Assembly (NCBI GenBank): GCA_009778415.1
Contig: WRJV01000308.1
Span: forward strand, 1-14,649
Length of the DNA: 14,649 bases
Source of the DNA: Clostridiales bacterium
GTDB taxonomy: Bacteria; Bacillota; Clostridia; Peptostreptococcales; Anaerovoracaceae
Reading direction: 5' to 3'
The notes beneath the pieces were generated by a model that ran no database searches, was not told the DNA's origin, and worked only from the letters and a program-made list of their open reading frames with translations. Positions 1 to 6,800 of this stretch are shown in pieces; within the stretch, counting starts at the first letter, position 1; every line of letters begins with the position of its first letter. Made by a program: the position numbers and the translations under genes.

Positions 1-209
1 TCGATAATTTGGCGGATATTGAGTATATAATAAACGATGAGATATGCGATTATGTGTCTATGAGTCGTCCGCTTATTATGGAACCAAACCTTGTTAATAA
101 GTTTCGTGAGAACAAGCAATCGAAAGCTCGGTGTATAAATTGCAACTATTGTCTTATATCCATGAATAATGAGCCACTTCGATGCTATGATGGAAAAACC
201 AAAGTATGA
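1..209 (+). CDS. NADH:flavin oxidoreductase (old yellow enzyme family), C-terminal fragment
   Basis: This is the 3' end of a gene that begins before the window; the frame is open from base 3 to the TGA at 207-209. The visible ~68 residues match the end of the (beta/alpha)8 barrel of old-yellow-enzyme-type FMN oxidoreductases. DYVSMSRPLIMEPNLVNKF corresponds to the last FMN-phosphate-binding strand and helix, and a four-cysteine tail follows (CINCNYC, then LRC ten residues later). In the family this tail resembles the CxxC motif seen near the end of small OYE-like enzymes and the 4Fe-4S cluster of 2-enoate reductases. Too little remains to tell a simple OYE from an iron-sulfur one. Such enzymes reduce activated C=C bonds using NAD(P)H in the cytoplasm. 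An internal TTG at 9 is not a credible start because the conserved barrel would be missing. The stop overlaps the next start as ATGA. The DNA is AT-rich (about 32% GC in the first 60 bases). Confidence 0.8.
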   Translation, partial: DNLADIEYIINDEICDYVSMSRPLIMEPNLVNKFRENKQSKARCINCNYCLISMNNEPLRCYDGKTKV

Positions 210-883
210 ATTACATTTTAGAATACCTGACAGACCTATCGTTAAACAACAACCGTGAATGGTATCACGCAAATAAAGACCGCTACAAAAAAGCAAACAC
301 GGAATTTGAGCGATTGATCGGCGACCTGATCGTTGCCATCGGCGATTTTGACGATAGTGTCATCCACAATGCTCCAAAAGACTTGACATTCAAAATGGTA
401 CGCGACACGCGGTTCAGCCATGATAAGTCGCCGTACAACCCTGCCTTCAGGGCGCATATATCATCAATGGGGAAGCTCCCGATACCGGTAGGATATTACA
501 TTGCGATAGCACCGGGGAACCGCTCATTTATAGGCGGGGGCTTATTCGCTTCCATGTTCAAGGACGCTACTGCAATGATTAGAGATTATATCGTGGCAAA
601 TGGCAATGAATATGAAACGATTATCAGTGATAAATCTTTTGCTGAATACTACGTAGTAAAAGGCGAAATGCTCAAAAATGTTCCGAAAGGATACGACCCT
701 GCGCACCCGCAAGCTGAATACCTGAAGAATAAGAGTTGGTATTTAGAGTATACTATTCCGGATGAACAACTTACAGACGCAGATGGTTTTATCGTAAAGA
801 TAACGCAGTTGTTCAAGTGCGTGAAGCCGTTCAATGATTACCTCAACGCCGCACTAAAAGACTTCAAAATGCCAACGCGATAA
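206..883 (+). CDS. DUF2461 domain-containing protein
   Basis: The 225-residue protein matches the DUF2461/TIGR02453 family over its full length. Visible family hallmarks are an N-terminal LNNNREWYHANKDRY block (about residues 13-27), FKMVRDTRFSHDKSPYNPAF (about 62-81), a GYYIAIAPG strand, the GGGLFASM loop, and PKGYDPAHPQAEYLK near residue 160. No biochemical function is established for the family and no catalytic residues can be assigned here. There is no signal peptide or membrane segment, so it is probably cytoplasmic. The ATG overlaps the upstream stop by 4 bp (ATGA), which points to translational coupling with the flavin oxidoreductase; no strong Shine-Dalgarno precedes it. Base composition is AT-rich like the first gene and unlike the genes that follow. 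Confidence 0.88.
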   Translation: MNYILEYLTDLSLNNNREWYHANKDRYKKANTEFERLIGDLIVAIGDFDDSVIHNAPKDLTFKMVRDTRFSHDKSPYNPAFRAHISSMGKLPIPVGYYIAIAPGNRSFIGGGLFASMFKDATAMIRDYIVANGNEYETIISDKSFAEYYVVKGEMLKNVPKGYDPAHPQAEYLKNKSWYLEYTIPDEQLTDADGFIVKITQLFKCVKPFNDYLNAALKDFKMPTR

Positions 884-910
884 GTAGGGAAGATCATTTC
901 GTGTTTGCTG

Positions 911-960
911 GCGACAAAAGTGAAAAAAGCCTTATAATATTTGATGAAATGTGTTATAAT
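911..960 (+). promoter_or_regulatory. Putative sigma-A promoter(s) for the UPF0158-type gene
   Basis: Two perfect TATAAT hexamers lie in the 112-base gap after the DUF2461 gene, at 933-938 and 955-960. The first has a partial -35 (GCGACA, 911-916) at 16-bp spacing; the second has only a poor -35 (TTATAA, 932-937). Either would start transcription ahead of the Shine-Dalgarno at 981-986. The second would start at about 967, too late for an initiation codon at 969 except as a leaderless message. Confidence 0.5.
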
Positions 961-980
961 AAGCAAAAATGAGCAATTTC

Positions 981-986
981 AAGGAG
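981..986 (+). promoter_or_regulatory. Shine-Dalgarno that sets the UPF0158-type start at 996
   Basis: AAGGAG lies 9 bases before the ATG at 996. An in-frame ATG at 969 has no Shine-Dalgarno and lies at the expected transcription start of the nearest promoter, so 996 is the better start. Confidence 0.75.
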
Positions 987-995
987 AACAGAAAA

Positions 996-2006
996 ATGCT
1001 AGAAGAAGGCAAGCACAACGACAGATTTGTTTTTTTGGAAGATGTTGCCGAAGAACTTGACATGGCGTTCGACGACAGCACGACTTACTACAACACAGAG
1101 ACCGGGGAATTCACTTATTGCAGCGATTACTTCTCCAGCGAAATGGACTCGGTAGAATTCGAGGACGAAAAGTACATTGCCCTGCCGTCCAGGTACGATA
1201 TCCGCGAGTACGACATGATGGCAGAGTTTGCAGACGACGTGTGCGACGAACACAAGAGCGAACTGCTGTCGGTCGCGCTTGAGGGGGAAGGCGCGTTCCG
1301 GCGCTTCAAGGACACGCTGTCCAGGGTGGGGCTTGAGGACGATTGGTACAGGTTCAAGGAAGAGGCCTATATTGAGGTGGCGCGGAAATGGTGCCAGGAC
1401 TACGAAATACCGTACAAGGTCAGAAACGCTGCTCATGCGCAGTCGGCGCAAGAGGGCAATGAGCCCTACCGTCACAAATGCTGCATGTGCGGAAGCGACG
1501 CTAAAATTCATATAAGCGGTACGCAGGAAGCCAGCTACTGCCTTGAATGCCACAACAAACTCATGGCGGCGCAGACAGGCGCAGAGATGCCGGACGCTGT
1601 CCCAACGCAGATCGTCCTTTTTGACGTTTGCGAGGAAGCCCATGCTTTTGCAATAGAAAGCATGATTTTCCCACACTGCAAGTCCATCCGCGCTACCGAG
1701 GTTGTCGGTACTACATGCTATAAGGAAAATGTTTACGGCGAACTCAGCGACCGTTTTGAAGACATGTGGTCTGAAATGGTCCGCCGGCTGGAGAAGTCGC
1801 TGTCGAAAAAATACATGGGCGACGACGCAAGCTTTGAGGACATGAAAGCCGTCGGATATGTTGACTACAACCGCATCCATGACGCCTACGAGGTGGTGAT
1901 AGACGGGAAAGCCTATACTTGGGCGCAGCTGGAAAAAAACCTGTCGATGTATGAAGGCTGGAAGATTAAAATAGAGTTTGCTGACATGGGCGACGAGCTT
2001 GAATAA
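996..2006 (+). CDS. UPF0158-like protein with four-cysteine zinc-binding insert and conserved C-terminal domain
   Basis: The protein has 336 residues from the ATG at 996, or 345 from 969. Residues about 10-140 resemble the UPF0158 family: a sheet-rich acidic start (YYNTETGEFTY), IALPSRYDIREYDMMAEF, then EGEGAFRRFKDTLSRVGLEDDWY. Next is a CxxC-16-CxxC cluster (C162, C165, C182, C185) that should bind one zinc ion. Residues ~203-336 form a further domain starting QIVLFDVCEEAHAFAIESM; I think this matches a recently defined DUF found with UPF0158, but I cannot name it with certainty. No enzyme motif, signal peptide or membrane segment is visible, and the protein is very acidic. Function is unknown; a role in nucleic-acid or protein binding would be a guess. 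It has its own promoter and lies 40 bp before the phosphoesterase start. GC is far higher than in the genes to its left. Confidence 0.8.
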   Translation: MLEEGKHNDRFVFLEDVAEELDMAFDDSTTYYNTETGEFTYCSDYFSSEMDSVEFEDEKYIALPSRYDIREYDMMAEFADDVCDEHKSELLSVALEGEGAFRRFKDTLSRVGLEDDWYRFKEEAYIEVARKWCQDYEIPYKVRNAAHAQSAQEGNEPYRHKCCMCGSDAKIHISGTQEASYCLECHNKLMAAQTGAEMPDAVPTQIVLFDVCEEAHAFAIESMIFPHCKSIRATEVVGTTCYKENVYGELSDRFEDMWSEMVRRLEKSLSKKYMGDDASFEDMKAVGYVDYNRIHDAYEVVIDGKAYTWAQLEKNLSMYEGWKIKIEFADMGDELE

Positions 2007-2046
2007 CAGCCAAAAGAAATTCAAAAAAGGTGAAAGGCGTGGAAAA

Positions 2047-3429
2047 ATGAAAACCACAAAAAAAACTATCGCAATGCTTCTTGTGGTGATCTTGACAGCT
2101 TGGGCGTTCCCAGTTTTTTCAGACGGGGCGAGCCTATCGTCTGCACCGGCCGGCCCACCAAACCCGCCTACCCACATCGCCGCCACTTGGGGCCAGTCTG
2201 ACACGTCCATCGGCTTTGCTTGGTACAGCGACAGCGCCGCAAGCGCAAACGTTGCTCCGCTGCAGAGCGTTGTGCAGGTTGCCAAAAAGTCTGACATGGC
2301 AGGCGGCGTATTTCCAGAAAGCAGTGCAGCAGTGTATGCAGGGGCGCCGGCAGGCGCAGCTGCGGGCAAGTATTCAAACAAAGTCAGCGTTTCCGGCCTC
2401 GATGCCAGTACCGAATACGTATACAGGGTGGGCAACGGAACGCCCGCCAATTGGAGCAGCGCCGGCACGTTTACCACAGGAAGCGCCGCCGGGTTCAGTT
2501 TCATCTATGCCTCTGACGCGCAGCCAGGCAGTCAGTCCGGTGGAAACACATGGGAAGCAAACCTCGGTAAAGCCGTTGCAAAAGCCGGGTCGCCGGCCTT
2601 CATGGCGCATGCCGGCGATCAAGTCGATTCGGCCACTTCCGAGCAGGGCTATAGTTACTTTTTCACCCCCCAGGCAGAGTTTTTGAACATGCCGATTATG
2701 CCTGCCATCGGCAACCACGACAACGGCGGCCGCAACACGAACTACACATGGCACTTCAATGAGCCGGGCAACGGCGCCAACGGCAGCAAAAGCTACTGGT
2801 TCATGTACGGCAATGCATTGTTTTTAGTGCTGGACACTGAGACGCCGGGCCACGCGTGCTCCGACCAGATTGACTGGATGCGCCAAGTTGCAACGTCAAA
2901 CCCGCACAGATGGCTGATCGTCATCATGCACAGGTGCCTATACAGCGTGGGCGACCATGCAAAAGACTCTGACGTCGCGCCTAGGCGAAGCGCACTCGAC
3001 CCGGTATTTGGCGAACTGGGCGTAGACCTTGCGCTTCAAGGCCATGACCATTCCTATATGCGTTCCTTCATTATGAAGAACGGGGCAAGGCAGACAGAAA
3101 CCATAGACGACGCAGGGTACAGCGTCAACCCTTCCGGTACGCTGTTCATGACCCTTGGCAGCCTTGGCGGGCAGAAACAGTACAGCGCGGGCAACTATAG
3201 CTATGCGAATGTTTACAAATCAGGCGTTCCGCAGTACGCAGTCATCGACGTGGCCGCAAACACGCTGGAAATCAGGGTTTACGATGCAGGAAGCGACAGC
3301 CAGCCTTTCGATTTTTACAATATAAGGAAGATAACCAGGCCACTGTTTTTAACGAAAAATTTGAAAAATGCAAAAAGTTATTGCTTTAGGGCGTGGCAGC
3401 GAGATATAATAGACTATGCTGGACATTGA
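2047..3429 (+). CDS. Secreted calcineurin-like metallophosphoesterase (purple-acid-phosphatase-like)
   Basis: The start is ATG 2047, with AAAGG at 2033-2037 nine bases upstream; it opens a signal peptide (KTTKK, then a hydrophobic stretch to about residue 25). Residues ~40-145 form a fibronectin-III-like PAP N-terminal domain (VSGLDASTEYVYRVGNG, TFTTG). Residues ~150-415 are the metallophosphoesterase core with metal ligands D157, GD191, GNH224D, H295 and GH333DH335. The position usually held by the metal-binding Tyr in GDxxY is Asp (GDQVD), so it need not be a true purple enzyme. It would hydrolyse phosphate esters outside the membrane; the substrate is unknown. The last ~28 residues (from ~433) do not resemble the family, come from AT-rich DNA and overlap the helicase start by 14 bp. 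Removing one T from the T5 run at 3346-3350 would create an immediate TAA, so an indel or sequencing error probably extended the frame. An in-frame ATG at 1978 lies inside the previous gene and would bury the signal peptide. Confidence 0.85.
   Translation: MKTTKKTIAMLLVVILTAWAFPVFSDGASLSSAPAGPPNPPTHIAATWGQSDTSIGFAWYSDSAASANVAPLQSVVQVAKKSDMAGGVFPESSAAVYAGAPAGAAAGKYSNKVSVSGLDASTEYVYRVGNGTPANWSSAGTFTTGSAAGFSFIYASDAQPGSQSGGNTWEANLGKAVAKAGSPAFMAHAGDQVDSATSEQGYSYFFTPQAEFLNMPIMPAIGNHDNGGRNTNYTWHFNEPGNGANGSKSYWFMYGNALFLVLDTETPGHACSDQIDWMRQVATSNPHRWLIVIMHRCLYSVGDHAKDSDVAPRRSALDPVFGELGVDLALQGHDHSYMRSFIMKNGARQTETIDDAGYSVNPSGTLFMTLGSLGGQKQYSAGNYSYANVYKSGVPQYAVIDVAANTLEIRVYDAGSDSQPFDFYNIRKITRPLFLTKNLKNAKSYCFRAWQRDIIDYAGH
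3381..3410 (+). promoter_or_regulatory. Putative promoter for the RecQ-like helicase
   Basis: A -35 TTGCTT (3381-3386) and a perfect -10 TATAAT (3405-3410) are separated by 18 bp, inside the unusual 3' tail of the phosphoesterase frame. The predicted transcription start is about 3417. A helicase start at 3416 would then be leaderless, while starts at 3452 or 3467 would have a short leader. Confidence 0.5.
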
Positions 3430-6400
3430 TTTGCGCCAGCAAAACAAACAAATGGTGGTAAAGGGCATGGCAGACGACATCGGCACAGGCAACGGTGCCA
3501 AACTAGGCGCATACAGCAAATTGGTGGCTGAATTTCTGGAGTTGAACAGCTTGGTTCACACTGACTGCGCTTTGCTGGTTTTCAGGGGGTTTCCGCTTGC
3601 AGTGCATCAGGCGCTCCTCGACAATGGCGTTTCTTACCTGCTTGGAGAATGGAACGGAGAATACCCGAATTACGCTTCAGCAGCCGCAAAACCAGTCCTT
3701 GCAGCTTCCTGCTCGCTTCAGCGCCTGACTTGGTGCTTCTATGAAGAGTTCATACTGCTTACAAACGCGCTAAACGACCTTTCGGTCATCGAAGGGAGAA
3801 TAATAGTCGTCGACAACAACATATTTGACGGCTACTATCCGTTGCCGCTTTTCCCGCAAGTGGACGCTTGCGATTTGGTGCAGCAGCTTGAAGATGAAAC
3901 CCTCGGTGCCGCAGACCATCCGGCGAGGCAGTTTTACTCCGATTTTCGGATTGAATCCGACGTCACGTTCCTTTCATATGTGAACCGCCACTACAAAATT
4001 GACACATGCCTTGACATAGAAGAGGCGGGCTTTTATAACGGCGGCGAGATTTTTGTCAGCACTGGCGGCAGCGCCGACAGCGGGAAGCGCGAGGCGATAG
4101 AGATATCTTCGCTTCCGATTGTTGCTTGGCAGCTTCAATCAGGGATGCTATCAAATGCTGATTTCGTGATATTTGACGACGACTCAGCTAAAATCCGCAA
4201 AAAAATCTGCGTCCTCAACAGGCTGGGCAGCTGTTTCGGCGTGTCTTTTTCCGTCTCCCTTGCTGAGGAGCGCCAGCAGCTGGATCGGGACAAATACCTT
4301 GGGGTTCTGCAGGAGTACTGGGGGAGCGAGGCTGTATTTATGGAACGGGTTTTTTACAAAAATCCGGCTGTCAGCGCAGAGACCGTTGCTGTTTCCCAAG
4401 GCCTTATAGTGTCCGACATAATACGGCAATGCGAAAACGCGATGAGCACAGAAAATCCGAAATACTCCGACGTCATCGTGACAGCCCCCACCGGCGCAGG
4501 GAAATCGCTGCTTTTTCAGATACCCGGCATTTACCTGCATACTGTCTGCAATGCGCTGACGATTGTCGTTTCGCCGCTTGTCGCGCTTATGATCGACCAA
4601 GTGAACGAACTTCAGGAACGGGGGGTCACCTGTGCGACGTACCTCAATTCCGCGATTACTTATGAAGAACGCCAATCCCGCATCGAGGGCATCAAAAACG
4701 GCGAGTATTCGATCGTATACCTTGCCCCGGAGCTGCTCGTCTCGTACGATGTCAGTTACCTAGTCAGCGATCGCAAGATAGGGCTCATGGTCATTGACGA
4801 GGCGCACCTGGTGACGACTTGGGGCAGGGACTTCCGCGTCGACTACTGGTTTCTCGGCGACCATGTTGAAAGGATGAGGCGCGGCGACGTGAAGCACAAA
4901 TACGATGCGCGGCCCTTTCCAATACTGTGCCTGACCGCCACCGCAGTGTTCGGAGGCAAGGACGACGTGATTGGCGACCTGCAGAGCAGCCTCAACCTGA
5001 CTTGCTATTCAGACCACATATACATTGGCTATGTGCGCCGTGACAATATCCAATTTGACATAAGGCGGCCCGCGCAAAAGCCCAAGGCAGACAAAAGCGA
5101 AAAGGTCAGCCTTACAGCAAACGCTATCCACGGCTTCATCAGGAAACAACAAAAAACCATTGTTTATTTCCCATACAAATCGCAGATTGAGGACGTGCTG
5201 CTGGAATTAAAGGTCAATTACCCGATGGACGTAGCCTTCGTTGAAAAGTACTATGGGGGAAGCCTCACGTCGATCGAGAAAAACGAGGCGTATCAGAAGT
5301 TCCGCAGTTCGGAGTCGATCATCATGCTGGCAACAAAGGCGTTCGGCATGGGCATCAACATATCCGACGTCGCAAACGTCTATCATTTTGCGCCTACCGG
5401 GTCGCTTGCCGATTACGTGCAGGAAATCGGCAGGGCGGCGAGGAGGCTCGATAACGGGCACGCCATTACGGACTACCTCAAAACGGACATGAGCTATGCT
5501 AGGGCGCTGTGGGGGCTTTCAGGTTTGCGGCATTACCAGATACGCGCAATCATGAAAAAACTATACTCGCTGTATTCTGAAAAACTCAGCCGAAACCTGC
5601 TCTTTTCGCCGGACGTATTCGGGTACCTGTTTGACCTGACTGAAGTAGACCAAAAAGTCAAGAGCGCATTGATGCTGCTTCGCACTGACCTGCTCGAAAA
5701 ATACCATTTCCGCGTTATTACCGTCCGTGCGAGGAACCTGTTCACAAAGCAATTCGTTATCGTGCCAAAGCTTGTGGAGAAGCAGTTTCTGTCCGAATAC
5801 GGGAATTACTGCACCATGGTACACGACTGCCTGCCTGTTGCACAAACAGGGCACAGGTACAGCACGTCAACGGTTACGAAGATAGGGGACGTTTACGAGA
5901 TAGACTTGGGAAAACTCTGGGAGACGAGATTCCGCGACATGACGTTTGCGCAATTCAAGTACAGGTTCTTTTCGCGAGAGCTTTTTGACAATTTGCCGGA
6001 GGCTGTCATTCCCAACATTAAGCTGACAATAAACTACGATCATGGTTACGAGGCTGCCGTGGCGCGGCTTACGGCGCTTACAAACGCCTTGCAGGCTGCG
6101 TTCAACGACCTTAAGCAAAAGTTTGGGGGCAAAGAGTTCAAGTTCAGCGATTTCCACGAAGCGCTTTCAGAGAATTCGGAAATCAGAGTCCGGTCAGAGT
6201 ATTCGCGGATGCTTATAGATTTGTTTTGCTACAATTATGTCGATGTTGTTTCTATTCCATCAGAAGACTGGAAGTTCATAGTGCGCAGGAAGGAAGACGG
6301 CGGCTCGTCGTCACCCGATTCAACCTTTGCCATCAGGACAAACAGGTATGCGTACTTGTCCCGCAACCTGCTTCGGTACCTCAAAGATGCAAAGCCAAAT

Positions 6401-6772
6401 GTCGACAGCAACTGCTACGTAGTATACCTGAGCATCCCCAAAAATGCCAGCAAGCAATATTTCCAACAGTTGCTCGCCTCGCTTATGCAGATGTTCGACA
6501 TTGCGTCCTATGAACTGTCGGGAGGGAAGAACCCTGCGATTTTCGTGAGGGTAAACGATCCGCTTAAGCTCCGCCGCCTGGTGGAATCCGGCGAAGGGTA
6601 CCGCAACAGCATACTCAGCGACATAGAAGCCAGGCACAAGCGCGCTGTCAGCGTTATGAACAGGTTCATGGGGGAGGAGAGGGACAGCGGTGCAAGGTGG
6701 CAGATAATCGAGGACTACTTCCTTGGCAATGATGAAATTGTTGACGAACAGCTGGGGGCGATTGCGGATTAG
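3416..6772 (+). CDS. Large RecQ-like superfamily 2 DNA helicase with novel N- and C-terminal regions
   Basis: The helicase core spans about residues 330-700 (numbered from 3416): motif I APTGAGKS (357-364), motif II DEAH (461-464), motif III TATA (507-510), motif V ATKAFGMGIN (639-648) and motif VI QEIGRAAR (669-676). The order and the QEIGRAAR motif are RecQ-like, so ATP-driven 3'-5' DNA unwinding in the cytoplasm is expected. The cysteine-rich RecQ zinc domain and an HRDC domain are not seen. Instead there are ~325 N-terminal and ~400 C-terminal residues without a motif I can name. At 1118 residues it is about twice the length of housekeeping RecQ. I recall similar long proteins annotated only as DEAD/DEAH helicases; a defence or repair role is inference, since no nuclease or methylase lies next to it. 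The start is uncertain: ATG 3416 has no Shine-Dalgarno, whereas ATG 3467 has GGTGGT (3454-3459) seven bases upstream. The stop lies 28 bp from the convergent heptad-repeat gene, with no clear terminator between. Confidence 0.85.
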   Translation: MLDIDLRQQNKQMVVKGMADDIGTGNGAKLGAYSKLVAEFLELNSLVHTDCALLVFRGFPLAVHQALLDNGVSYLLGEWNGEYPNYASAAAKPVLAASCSLQRLTWCFYEEFILLTNALNDLSVIEGRIIVVDNNIFDGYYPLPLFPQVDACDLVQQLEDETLGAADHPARQFYSDFRIESDVTFLSYVNRHYKIDTCLDIEEAGFYNGGEIFVSTGGSADSGKREAIEISSLPIVAWQLQSGMLSNADFVIFDDDSAKIRKKICVLNRLGSCFGVSFSVSLAEERQQLDRDKYLGVLQEYWGSEAVFMERVFYKNPAVSAETVAVSQGLIVSDIIRQCENAMSTENPKYSDVIVTAPTGAGKSLLFQIPGIYLHTVCNALTIVVSPLVALMIDQVNELQERGVTCATYLNSAITYEERQSRIEGIKNGEYSIVYLAPELLVSYDVSYLVSDRKIGLMVIDEAHLVTTWGRDFRVDYWFLGDHVERMRRGDVKHKYDARPFPILCLTATAVFGGKDDVIGDLQSSLNLTCYSDHIYIGYVRRDNIQFDIRRPAQKPKADKSEKVSLTANAIHGFIRKQQKTIVYFPYKSQIEDVLLELKVNYPMDVAFVEKYYGGSLTSIEKNEAYQKFRSSESIIMLATKAFGMGINISDVANVYHFAPTGSLADYVQEIGRAARRLDNGHAITDYLKTDMSYARALWGLSGLRHYQIRAIMKKLYSLYSEKLSRNLLFSPDVFGYLFDLTEVDQKVKSALMLLRTDLLEKYHFRVITVRARNLFTKQFVIVPKLVEKQFLSEYGNYCTMVHDCLPVAQTGHRYSTSTVTKIGDVYEIDLGKLWETRFRDMTFAQFKYRFFSRELFDNLPEAVIPNIKLTINYDHGYEAAVARLTALTNALQAAFNDLKQKFGGKEFKFSDFHEALSENSEIRVRSEYSRMLIDLFCYNYVDVVSIPSEDWKFIVRRKEDGGSSSPDSTFAIRTNRYAYLSRNLLRYLKDAKPNVDSNCYVVYLSIPKNASKQYFQQLLASLMQMFDIASYELSGGKNPAIFVRVNDPLKLRRLVESGEGYRNSILSDIEARHKRAVSVMNRFMGEERDSGARWQIIEDYFLGNDEIVDEQLGAIAD

Positions 6773-6800
6773 CAGCTGTGGTTTGCGGCGTCGGCCCGCG

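Noticed and set aside
999..2504. A 501-codon open frame on the - strand opposite the UPF0158-type and phosphoesterase genes
   Set aside because: It lies wholly opposite two genes with clear family motifs, has no domain or membrane pattern and reflects GC-rich codon bias.
3343..3429. Programmed frameshift joining the phosphoesterase to the helicase
   Set aside because: The products are a secreted and a cytoplasmic protein, and a promoter lies at the junction; a simple indel explains the overlap better.
996..6772. A complete multi-gene defence system made of the UPF0158-type, phosphoesterase and helicase genes
   Set aside because: The phosphoesterase has a signal peptide, no nuclease, methylase or cyclase is present, and the helicase seems to have its own promoter.
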